A program made the translations under genes and the position numbers. From the NCBI GenBank assembly GCA_003566775.1, contig PXBW01000318.1, positions 1 through 50,907 on the forward strand: a stretch of DNA of 50,907 bases, written 5' to 3'. A model generated the notes under the pieces. It did not search any database, was not told where the DNA came from, and saw nothing but the letters and a program-made list of their open reading frames with translations. This DNA is from a candidate division WS1 bacterium. GTDB lineage: Bacteria > Armatimonadota > Zipacnadia > Zipacnadales > UBA5352. Positions 29,405 to 37,800 of the stretch are shown in pieces (position 1 is the first letter of the stretch; each line of letters begins with the position of its first letter).

Positions 29405-29963
29405 CGTCACTCCTCCCCGCATCATCGATGTAAGGTGCCAGGCGACGCCTCAGGCTCTTCCTGCCCCGCGATAATCTCGAGACAACAGTTCCCTTCGGCA
29501 GATCGAGGGCTTCCATGATCTCCGTCACCGATCTTCCCTCCAGGTAATGCATCCGCACAACCTCGCGTTGATGATCGGGAAGGTCCAATATCGCCTCGCG
29601 CACCGAATGATCTGCGTCCGCCTGCTCGACCATCTGCGCCGGCCCATCCTCGCCGCTGGGCATCGGGTTGCTCTCATCCAGCGGGCGCTCGTCACGATTA
29701 CTTCGAAAGTGATCCCGTACAAGGTTCATGGCTGTCGTTTTCAGCCATCCCTCGAATGCCCCGGGGTCGCGCAGCTTCGGGAGCCGCTGCCACGCCCTGA
29801 CAAAGGCATCCTGCGTCACGTCCGCGGCGACCTCCGGGTCGCGACAGAAATGCATCGCGAGTCCATAAACACCGTTCTGGTAAGCCCGGAAGAGGGCCTC
29901 GAACGCGCGCTCATCGCCCGCCTGTGCGGCTTCAACTGTCTGTATGAGCGCAGATCGTTCCAC
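29382..29963 (-). CDS. ECF-type RNA polymerase sigma factor
   Basis: Sigma70 r2 'DVTQDAFVRAWQRLPKLRDPGAFEGWLKTTAMNLVRDHFR' and r4 'ILDLPDHQREVVRMHYLEGRSVTEIMEALDLPKGTVVSRLSRGRKSLRRRL'. Confidence 0.95.
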   Translation of the reverse strand: MERSALIQTVEAAQAGDERAFEALFRAYQNGVYGLAMHFCRDPEVAADVTQDAFVRAWQRLPKLRDPGAFEGWLKTTAMNLVRDHFRSNRDERPLDESNPMPSGEDGPAQMVEQADADHSVREAILDLPDHQREVVRMHYLEGRSVTEIMEALDLPKGTVVSRLSRGRKSLRRRLAPYIDDAGRSDDALQTGV

Positions 29964-30086
29964 GGATCACCCTCATCGATACAGACGCACCCGGGCGCCG
30001 ACTGATTCCGATATTCTGCGAATCCCCCGAAGACACCTCCGCCGTTCTGAGCCATCGCAAACGACCGGGAGCCGAATCACGCAATC

Positions 30087-31127
30087 TCACATGGCGTACT
30101 CACGCCGACGGTGTAACAGGTAAAGGAAGAAAGGAGCGCCAAGCAGGGATGTGATAATGCCTACGGGGATCTCAGTCGGAGCAGCGAGAGTGCGCGCGAC
30201 AACGTCCGCGAGCACCAACAGTGTCCCTCCGGCAATCGCAGAGGCGGGCAACAGCGCGCGGTGGTCCGGTCCGATCATTATACGCATCAGGTGAGGTACG
30301 ACAAGACCTATGAAGCCGATGAGACCGCTCACCGCAACTGCCGCGGCGGTGAGCAGCGATGACAGTGCGAGCAGGGTCAAGCGTACCTGCTCCACATTCA
30401 TCCCCAGGTAGTGAGCCGTCTCATCACCAAGTGTCAGAAGATTCAGGTCGCGCCCGAACAGGTAGGTTAGCCCCCCTGCGATACCGACATAGGGCGCGAT
30501 CAGGCCCACATGCGTCCAACTGCGGCCTGCGACGCTGCCGAGCATCCAGTACACAACCTGGTCGAGATCACGACGGGCAGGGTCCTGCCCCGTTACCAGC
30601 ACCAGAGCGGCAAGCGCCGACATGAGAGCCCCCATCGCGATCCCGGTCAGCAGCAGCACGCCCACCGGTGTGCGTCCACCGCGCCTTGACAGCACATAGA
30701 CCAACGCAGTCGCAAGCAAAGCGCCGAGGAACGCTGCCAGCGGAACGGCTCCGAGGCCTGCCACGCCGATAGAAACCCCGGCAACGATCGCGAGAGTCGC
30801 CCCCAGTGATGCTCCTGCTGAGATGCCGATGATCGAGGGCGCCGCCATCGGATTCTGGAAGAACGCCTGCATGACCACCCCGGCGACAGCAAGCGATGAT
30901 CCCACCAGCAGTGCCAGCATCAGCCTCGGCAGACGCAGTTCGAAGACAATGATCTCATGCGCTGAGGACAACTGAGGATCGAGTGCTTCCATCCCGGGCA
31001 GCCTGCTCAACAGGGCAAGTGCCACGGCACTCGGTTCCACGTAAGCCGCGCCGAATGACATCGACAGAGCCGCTGAGGCGAGCAGGGCGAGTACCAGCGC
31101 AGCCCAGAGCAGTCCTCGTCTGGTCAT
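30087..31127 (-). CDS. btuC: FecCD/BtuC-family ABC transporter permease, probable vitamin B12 importer
   Basis: 'LRLPRLMLALLVGSSLAVAGVVMQAFFQNPMAAPSIIGISAGASLGATLAIV...GLIGFIGLVVPHLMRIMIGPDHRALLPASAIAGG'; operon under a cobalamin riboswitch. Confidence 0.92.
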   Translation of the reverse strand: MTRRGLLWAALVLALLASAALSMSFGAAYVEPSAVALALLSRLPGMEALDPQLSSAHEIIVFELRLPRLMLALLVGSSLAVAGVVMQAFFQNPMAAPSIIGISAGASLGATLAIVAGVSIGVAGLGAVPLAAFLGALLATALVYVLSRRGGRTPVGVLLLTGIAMGALMSALAALVLVTGQDPARRDLDQVVYWMLGSVAGRSWTHVGLIAPYVGIAGGLTYLFGRDLNLLTLGDETAHYLGMNVEQVRLTLLALSSLLTAAAVAVSGLIGFIGLVVPHLMRIMIGPDHRALLPASAIAGGTLLVLADVVARTLAAPTEIPVGIITSLLGAPFFLYLLHRRREYAM

Positions 31128-31927
31128 GATCCTTGCTCACCCGCCGCCGATCCGACAGCCGTCACGCGCGGGCGGCCTCCGGGGCCCGTGTCCACCTGCA
31201 CAGTGCACCGGTAGAGCGCCCCCATCCGCTCAGCAGTGAGCACTTCGCCGGGCGAGCCTTCCGCGACCACCCTTCCCTCCTCCATCGCGATCAGGCGATC
31301 GCAGTATCGTGATGCGAGGTTGAGATCATGTGACACACACAGAATGCTCCGCCCCTCATCGCGGTTGAGTCGCCGCAGAAGCTCGAAGATCTCCACCTGG
31401 TGACCGATGTCGAGATGCGCCACCGGCTCATCCAACAGCATCAGCCGTGCCTCCTGCGCCAGGGCCCTCGCGATGACGGTGCGCTGAAACTCACCGCCCG
31501 AAAGCTCCGTCACAGGTCGACCGGCGAGACGCCTGGTGTGAGTAAGCGCCAGCGCGCGGTCTACCGCGGTGCGATCGTCCGCACCCTCCGACTGGAGTCT
31601 TCCGAGATGCGGGGAACGCCCCATCGCGACGATCTCCTCCACGGTGAACTCGAAGGGCGGCACAGACATCTGCGGCACCACGGCGAGCCTGCGCGCCACC
31701 TCACGACGCGCCTGCTGTCGCATCGGCACACCATCCAGCATGATTTCTCCCGCTGACGGCCGCAACTGCCCCGTAAGCGCGCGCAGAAGAGTCGTCTTCC
31801 CTGACCCGTTCGGCCCGATGAGCCCGAGGAACTCGCCGCGGCGAAGCTCCATTCCAACGTCATCGAGCACCTCACGCTCCTCGTAGCCACAGGTCACATT
31901 AACGGCGGCGAGCACTCCATCACCCAT
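31124..31927 (-). CDS. btuD: ABC transporter ATP-binding protein, probable vitamin B12 importer
   Basis: Walker A GPNGSGKTT, signature LSGGEFQRTVIARAL, Walker B LMLLDEPVAHLD; ATG at 31927 overlaps btuF stop; 4-nt overlap with btuC. Confidence 0.93.
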   Translation of the reverse strand: MGDGVLAAVNVTCGYEEREVLDDVGMELRRGEFLGLIGPNGSGKTTLLRALTGQLRPSAGEIMLDGVPMRQQARREVARRLAVVPQMSVPPFEFTVEEIVAMGRSPHLGRLQSEGADDRTAVDRALALTHTRRLAGRPVTELSGGEFQRTVIARALAQEARLMLLDEPVAHLDIGHQVEIFELLRRLNRDEGRSILCVSHDLNLASRYCDRLIAMEEGRVVAEGSPGEVLTAERMGALYRCTVQVDTGPGGRPRVTAVGSAAGEQGS

Positions 31928-32915
31928 CAAGCTCGCCCCCGCTGAGGGCGTCGGAGATGATCTCCTCCATCTGCTCAATCGCATCGAAGAGTCGAGGCCC
32001 CGCCCGCACCGCAAGGTCCGGGTTGATCGAGTAAACTCGGCCTTCACGGACTGCTGCAAGCTCGCGCCACCCCGGTCGCTCCGCGAGCATGGCCGAGCCC
32101 TCAACCATCTCGCCCGAATCGTCTTCTATTGCAGTAATCACGATGTCCGGATCGAGAGAGATCACAGCCTCCAGCGAAAGACTGGGCCATTGACCGGAGT
32201 TTTTGCCCTGCACGAGCATTGCGGCATTCACCGCGCCGACAGTATCTATCATGTCATCAACGAAGTGTTCTTCACCGGCCACGAATACCGGATCGAGATC
32301 GATGACAAAGAGCAGACTCGGCCTGCCCTCCCTGATGGTGCGCTCGAAGATTCTGTCGCTGACTTCTTCCACTCTGTGAGCGAGTCGCTCGGAGAGCCTA
32401 TTGGCGTCGGACTCCACGCCCAGCACTCTGCCGATCTCGCGGAAGAGGGAGAGCACCTCGGAGATGGAAATCGGGTCGTAGGCCAGCACCGGTATTCCCA
32501 CCCGCTCGATGGCGTCTATCACGTCCGTTGGCGTACCGCGCTCGGTCAGCACGAGTTCCGGCTCAAGGTTCACGATCGCCTCGAGGCTCGGATCGACCAG
32601 CCCGCCAACTGAGGGAACATCTCGAACCTCGGGAGGATAGTCGCTGAAGTGTATGCGTCCGACCACGCGCTCGCCCGCGCCCATCGCGAAGATCGCCTCT
32701 GTGATGCCCGTTGAGAGGCTGATGATCCGCTCTGGAGGGCGATCCAGCGTCACTTCGTTGCTCAAGGCATCGGTGAAGACGCGCGGCCAGGCGGGCTCAA
32801 GCGTCGGATCCTCAACCGGTTCTTCAGTTGGTGGGGGTTCCACGGGTCGAGGGCATCCGGCGACCAGTAGAACCGGCATAAGAAGCGACAGGACGAAGAG
32901 ATATCTCGGCTTCAT
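31920..32915 (-). CDS. btuF: Cobalamin/iron-siderophore-type ABC substrate-binding lipoprotein (BtuF-like)
   Basis: Internal ATG at 32915 gives lipobox MKPRYLFVLSLLMPVLLVAGC; 'PERIISLSTGITEAIFAMGAGERVVGRIHFSDYPPEVRDVPSVGGLVDPSLEAIVNLEPELVL'. The longer track ORF runs into the riboswitch. Confidence 0.9.
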   Translation of the reverse strand: MKPRYLFVLSLLMPVLLVAGCPRPVEPPPTEEPVEDPTLEPAWPRVFTDALSNEVTLDRPPERIISLSTGITEAIFAMGAGERVVGRIHFSDYPPEVRDVPSVGGLVDPSLEAIVNLEPELVLTERGTPTDVIDAIERVGIPVLAYDPISISEVLSLFREIGRVLGVESDANRLSERLAHRVEEVSDRIFERTIREGRPSLLFVIDLDPVFVAGEEHFVDDMIDTVGAVNAAMLVQGKNSGQWPSLSLEAVISLDPDIVITAIEDDSGEMVEGSAMLAERPGWRELAAVREGRVYSINPDLAVRAGPRLFDAIEQMEEIISDALSGGELDG

Positions 32916-32992
32916 AGGCGGCGCAACTCCTGTGATCCGAAAGGGAGAGTTGGATGCCGTCACAGTCCGGTCGCGCCACCAGAACATCAGCA

Positions 32993-33015
32993 GCCCCGCA
33001 TCGAGGCTGCGGGGC
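32993..33015 (-). terminator. Hairpin in btuF leader (candidate expression platform)
   Basis: 8-bp stem GCCCCGCA / TGCGGGGC, 7-nt loop, between aptamer and btuF start; no strong U-tract. Confidence 0.5.
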
Positions 33016-33030
33016 CTTACGGTATCTGCA

Positions 33031-33193
33031 CGGTCACCGTCCGCCCTCGCGGGATGATCCGTGGCGCGTATCTCGGTGTCTGACTGACGGTCGCGGCGCG
33101 ACCGAACACAGTTGCGGGGCAGTGACGGACTCGCACCGTCTTCCCGAGCGACCTCCAACGGCCGCCTGCGACACGCACCTCGTTCACTGACCG
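33031..33193 (-). promoter_or_regulatory. Cobalamin riboswitch upstream of btuFDC (3' domain divergent)
   Basis: Minus strand CGGTCA...GGAAGACGGTGCGAGTCCGTCACTGCCCCGCAACTGTG...GCCACGG...TGACCG: B12-box core is clear and terminal arms CGGTCA/TGACCG pair. Confidence 0.88.
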
Positions 33194-33365
33194 GAGCATT
33201 GCTCCGGCCCTCATCTAACAGTACGATAGCACAAACGGTAGATATCGGCAAGCAAGATCGGCCCGGGGAAGGGATCGTATTCGCGCCGATGAAGGATGCA
33301 TCCGTGCCCCGGACACCTGCGCGCCTTAGTATATGCAGTCAACTCGGAGACTTCGGAGGTACCCA

Positions 33366-34724
33366 ATGCCGCATATCGAGCGTCGGCCGAACCTGTTGTT
33401 CGTCTTCGCGGATCAGATGCGCGCACGGGCCTGCGGTTTCATGGAGAACGAGCAGGTGCGCACACCGAACATGAACCGGATGGCCCGCGAGGGCGTGGTC
33501 TTCGAAAACGCGGTCTCGACCTGCCCGGTCTGCACGCCCTACCGTGCCTCCCTGCTCACCGGTCGCTATCCGCTTGCCTGCCGCACCGCGATGAATGACG
33601 TGCGCCTGCCCGTCGATGAACTGTGTATCGCCGAGATACTGCGCGATGAGGGCTACAGGACGGGTTACATCGGTAAGTGGCATCTTGATGGGCCCTTCAG
33701 AGGCGGCTTCACCCCACCCGGACCGCGCCGCCAGGGTTTCGAGTTCTGGGCCGCAAACGACTGCACCCATGCATACATGGAGACCTTCTACTACCGCGAC
33801 GACCCGGAGCCGATCTATCTCGACGAATACTCGTCCGATGGCTTCACCGGCATAGCCATCGACTTCATTGCCGAGCACGCGGCAGATCCCTTCTGCCTGT
33901 TCCTTTCGTGGGCACCGCCGCACAATCCCTATCACGATATGCCCGCGGAGTACGATATCTACGATCCCGCAACGCTTGAACTACCGGACAACACCGAGGA
34001 GTTCGCCCGTGATGATATCGCCGGATACTACGGGCACATCACCGAGCTGGACCGCAATCTCGGAAGGCTGTTGAACAGTCTGGAGGAGTCGGGAATCGCG
34101 GACGACACGATAGTGGTCTTCACCTCCGACCACGGTGACATGCTGGGGGCACACGGTCTGCAACGCAAGCAGAAACCATGGGACGAATCGATCATGGTGC
34201 CCTGGGTGATGCGATGGCCGGGCGAACTCCCGAGGGGACTGCGTACTGACACCCTCCTCAATTCGCCCGATGTAATGCCGACACTGCTGTCGTTGATGGG
34301 TGTGGAGATCCCGGACACCGTGCAGGGATCCGACCTGTCAGGCGCGGCGCGCGGCAGTGGCGGCTTCGAACCGACCTCGGCCTACATCGCAAATCCAATG
34401 CCCTTCCCCGGCGACCACCACGAGACCGGTCCGTGGCGCGGAGTGCGCACGAAGACACATACCTATGTCGAGGACGAACACGGCCCGTGGCTGCTCTACG
34501 ACAACGGGGCCGATCCGTGGCAGCAGACGAATCTCATCGGGGCACCCGAATCGGAAGATGTGCGCAGGCGGCTTGCGGTGGAACTCGCAGCGTGGATGCA
34601 GCGAATCGGCGATGACGGAGCCCCGAAGAACGTCTGGGTTGAACGCTTTGGCTATCAACTAAACGAACGCGGCGTAGTTCCCTATCTCACCGAGGTTGGC
34701 ACAGGCCCGGATGAACAGATATAG
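33366..34724 (+). CDS. Type I sulfatase (formylglycine-dependent)
   Basis: 'RPNLLFVFADQMRARACGF', active-site C-x-P-x-R 'CPVCTPYRASLLTGRYP', 'GYIGKWHLDG', 'VVFTSDHGDMLGAHGL'; RBS GGAGG before 33366. Confidence 0.95.
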   Translation: MPHIERRPNLLFVFADQMRARACGFMENEQVRTPNMNRMAREGVVFENAVSTCPVCTPYRASLLTGRYPLACRTAMNDVRLPVDELCIAEILRDEGYRTGYIGKWHLDGPFRGGFTPPGPRRQGFEFWAANDCTHAYMETFYYRDDPEPIYLDEYSSDGFTGIAIDFIAEHAADPFCLFLSWAPPHNPYHDMPAEYDIYDPATLELPDNTEEFARDDIAGYYGHITELDRNLGRLLNSLEESGIADDTIVVFTSDHGDMLGAHGLQRKQKPWDESIMVPWVMRWPGELPRGLRTDTLLNSPDVMPTLLSLMGVEIPDTVQGSDLSGAARGSGGFEPTSAYIANPMPFPGDHHETGPWRGVRTKTHTYVEDEHGPWLLYDNGADPWQQTNLIGAPESEDVRRRLAVELAAWMQRIGDDGAPKNVWVERFGYQLNERGVVPYLTEVGTGPDEQI

Positions 34725-34913
34725 CCCGCAGAGTGCCCCAACCCGTCGCACGCAAGCGGCGAGTCACCGGCTTACTCAAGTTTTTTCTAAGTTTGTGCTT
34801 CGAAAACTTAACAAAGCTGTGTAAGCTGGTAGAAATCGGGGTATGCACTATAGCGAAGGAGTCGCGGGATGGAACTCGGCCGAGCAGATAGTGAGGCGCG
34901 AGGAGGTACCACG

Positions 34914-35390
34914 ATGAATGCTTCGCAGTTCAGGAACGGTTTCGCCTACGCCCTGGTAAGTGCGGTTCCTGTCAGGGGAGAGCAAGCAACGCGGATCGGG
35001 ATAATACTCAAAGCGCACGATCGCAGCACGATTGCCTCACAGTGCCGCATGCTCGAGGGGCTGGGAAGGCTTGCGGCCACCTATGAGGCGTTGATGACCG
35101 TACTCCAGAGAGCGCAAGTGGTGAATGCGCGGCGGATCACGATCTACGTCGATGACCCCATGGTGATCGAGCAGTTGATCGAAGACTGTGAGGTGCCGCG
35201 CGAACTCATCGGTGCAAACCTGCGCGCGCGTGCTATGCTGCATCAGTTGGGCCGGGTGCGGCTGAAGGCGGCGAACTCACCGCGTTTCTCAGCGAGGATG
35301 CTGGCTCAGAACGCCTGCGCCAGTGACGCCATCAGAGATGTGAGATCGGATCGACAGCTTCCTCTTCTGTCGAAAGAGACGCGGGTGTAG
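34914..35390 (+). CDS. Small protein with possible RNase H-like (reverse-transcriptase-like domain) fold
   Basis: AGGAGG RBS; 'FAYALVSAVPVRG...ATRIGIILKA...RLAATYEALMTVLQRAQVVNARRITIYVDDPMVIEQL' matches the strand/helix order of RVT_3-like domains. Confidence 0.5.
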   Translation: MNASQFRNGFAYALVSAVPVRGEQATRIGIILKAHDRSTIASQCRMLEGLGRLAATYEALMTVLQRAQVVNARRITIYVDDPMVIEQLIEDCEVPRELIGANLRARAMLHQLGRVRLKAANSPRFSARMLAQNACASDAIRDVRSDRQLPLLSKETRV

Positions 35391-35414
35391 AGAGCCCATG
35401 GTGTATGATGGGCT

Positions 35415-35774
35415 CTAAGTCGCGGCGCGAGTGATCTCCACCTCCACATGGTCGATCAACCCGCCGAGTGGAACCGATGCCTTGCGAACGCGAACGGTCA
35501 CCTGTTCCACCCCGAACTCGCTCAGAATACTCTCCGCAATCCTGTGAGCGAATGCCTCGATCAGTTGGAAGCGGTTAGATTTCTCGATCTCCGCGACGAG
35601 TTCGTACACCGCCTTGTAATCGACAGTGTCCTCGATGCTGTCGCTCTCCCCGGCGGGGTGCAGATCAAGGCCGAGTTCGACATCAACGTAGAACTTTCCC
35701 CCGAGATCACGCTCTGACGCATCGACCCCGTGGTAGCCGTAGAAGCTCATGTTGTGGATTCTGATAGTATCCAT
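35415..35774 (-). CDS. folB: Dihydroneopterin aldolase
   Basis: ATG at 35774: 'MDTIRIHNMSFYGYHGVDASERDLGGKFYVDVELGLDL...VDYKAVYELVAEIEKSNRFQLIEAFAHRIAESIL'. Confidence 0.93.
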   Translation of the reverse strand: MDTIRIHNMSFYGYHGVDASERDLGGKFYVDVELGLDLHPAGESDSIEDTVDYKAVYELVAEIEKSNRFQLIEAFAHRIAESILSEFGVEQVTVRVRKASVPLGGLIDHVEVEITRAAT

Positions 35775-35999
35775 GGAAGGAGGGCAGATGATGCGATTCC
35801 TGCTCGCGGTATGCGGCGGGAGCGAGAAACACGATCTCCGGCCATCCGCGATGTTCGACCCTGTGTGATACGGACAGGCCGAGTCGGTTTCAGGCGTCAG
35901 ATGGCGCAACTATCACCGCACCATGTCCTACAGGCAGGTGAGGCATGCCATGCTCCAACTACGCTAAAATGGCCATTGCCGTGGCTCACCGCTCCCCGT

Positions 36000-37475
36000 C
36001 TATCTCTCGGGGCGTTTGGGTATGATGGAGCGAAAGGTGCTCCCCTCGCCGACGGTTGAGTCGATCTCCATTCTGCCACCGTGGGCCTCGGTCACACGAC
36101 GCGTGTAAACCATACCCAGTCCGATGCCTCCCGCCTGATCCTTGGAGAGATCGGTGCGGAAACCGGCCTCTTTCCCTATCCTGGCAAGATCCTCGGGCGG
36201 GATACCGATTCCCTGGTCGGTCACTTCAATCGCGATCTCGCCATCATCGATCTCGTGGATTGAGACGGTGATTGTGCTGCCCGTGTCGGAGTACTTGGCC
36301 GCGTTCTTGAGGTAGTTGTCAAAGATCGAGATGATCTTGCCCCGATCCCCCTCTATGATCAGTTCGTCAGGAGCGTTGATGTCCAGTTCGTGGCTCATGA
36401 GATAGTCGGCCAACTCTTCCAGAATCTGGTTGAGAGCCTCGATCAGGTCGAACTCCTCCACCTCGAGTTCGAGTTCCTTTCCGGCGTGTATGCGCGAGAT
36501 ATTGAGAGTTTCCGCGATCAGCCGGAACATACGGGAGGATTGGATCAGCGCAGTCTCGATGAACTCCTGGATGATCTCCTGATCTTCCGGCTGCACGCCG
36601 GCCTCGATCATAACCTCGATGGTCTGCAGGTTCCCCTGAATCACGGTCAGCGGCGTGCGAAGCTCGTGTGCGACCTGACCGGTGAGTTCCTCCGCGGCGG
36701 TGCTGAAGGGCGACTGAGTGAAGGCGATGATCGTCTGCCCTTCCTGAGTGAGTTGTGCGCTGACTGAGTAGTTCTCGTTATCTACACTCACGTAGGAAGC
36801 CGCGGCGTTTCCCTCATCGCTGGCCCGCACCTCGTTCATCAACTCGGTAAGCTGATTGCCGTAGTCGATGGCCTTGATCTCGCGGCCCTGCAGGGGATCG
36901 GCGCCGATGATACGCATCGCCGCTGCATTCGCAACCATGACTCGATTGTCGGGGCCGAGCAGCATCAGCCCGACGGGGACTGTCGCGAAAGCGGCCTGAA
37001 TGTCGTCGAACTCGTCGAGTTGCTCCTCGACGAGCAGCGCGGCGGCCTGCCCGGAGAGCGTCTCAACGAGCTTGTAATCATCATCGTCGTAGCGCTGGTC
37101 ACGCTTGGCCCAGAGGGTGAGGATGCCGACGGGACGCCGGACCGGCTCCTCTTCGCTTTCCAGCGGGTCCCGCTCCCATATGATCGGCATGATCAGAACG
37201 GGTGGATCGACCGTAAGCTCGTCGATCTGTGTGGGCTCCGTGAGCACCACCGGCCCCTTCTGTCCGAGCGCCTCAGTCACCGCTTCGGCGAATGAACCAT
37301 CTGCGTCGATGTCCACATGTCCGAGGGAGTCACTGGTGGTGCCGTCACGACGACTGACAATCGCCTGGGGATGCAGACGATTGTCGGCGACACCGATGGA
37401 GAAACATGCCGCCCCTTCGGTCTGGATGATCTGCGCGACTTTCTGCACGAAACGATCAAGTATTGCGGAGCGCAC
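36000..37475 (-). CDS. Sensor histidine kinase (GAF-PAS-HisKA-HATPase)
   Basis: GAF-like N-term, PAS 'ATVPVGLMLLGPDNRVMVANAAAMRIIG', H-box 'VAHELRTPLTVIQGNLQ', N/G boxes 'VTDQGIGIPPEDLARI...GGIGLGMVYTRRVTEAHGG'. Confidence 0.93.
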   Translation of the reverse strand: MRSAILDRFVQKVAQIIQTEGAACFSIGVADNRLHPQAIVSRRDGTTSDSLGHVDIDADGSFAEAVTEALGQKGPVVLTEPTQIDELTVDPPVLIMPIIWERDPLESEEEPVRRPVGILTLWAKRDQRYDDDDYKLVETLSGQAAALLVEEQLDEFDDIQAAFATVPVGLMLLGPDNRVMVANAAAMRIIGADPLQGREIKAIDYGNQLTELMNEVRASDEGNAAASYVSVDNENYSVSAQLTQEGQTIIAFTQSPFSTAAEELTGQVAHELRTPLTVIQGNLQTIEVMIEAGVQPEDQEIIQEFIETALIQSSRMFRLIAETLNISRIHAGKELELEVEEFDLIEALNQILEELADYLMSHELDINAPDELIIEGDRGKIISIFDNYLKNAAKYSDTGSTITVSIHEIDDGEIAIEVTDQGIGIPPEDLARIGKEAGFRTDLSKDQAGGIGLGMVYTRRVTEAHGGRMEIDSTVGEGSTFRSIIPKRPER

Positions 37476-37608
37476 TTAGGTCACCTGTGTTCAGGGATGA
37501 TGAGATCCGGTCATGATGAAAGACCATGGATAAATCTAACCGAATCGAAGCGATTGCGTCAAGCACAACTCAGCCGAATCGGCTCCAGCGTCCCCCTCCT
37601 CCCTACAA

Positions 37609-37800
37609 TTAGTATTTCACCACACTGCCGAAGTAAACCTCCATCAGTCTTGCACAGATTGGACTTCTCCCGCGCCCGGAATGCGCCTTGATGGCCTCCG
37701 CGAGACTTGTGCCGAGCAGGCCCCGGAGAATGGCGTAGGTGAACGCGGGGGACATGTACGCGATGCCACAAGCACTCGCCGGGTACGAGAGTCGCTTCAA
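37609..37800 (-). CDS. Tiny ORF overlapping the nadA stop; doubtful
   Basis: 63 aa 'MKRLSYPASACGIAYMSPAFTYAILRGLLGTSLAEAIKAHSGRG...' starting in a 4-nt overlap with nadA. Confidence 0.3.
   Translation of the reverse strand: MKRLSYPASACGIAYMSPAFTYAILRGLLGTSLAEAIKAHSGRGRSPICARLMEVYFGSVVKY

Noticed and set aside
32916-33251. N-terminal extension of the BtuF ORF
   Set aside because: Runs through the riboswitch aptamer; the lipobox start at 32915 is convincing.
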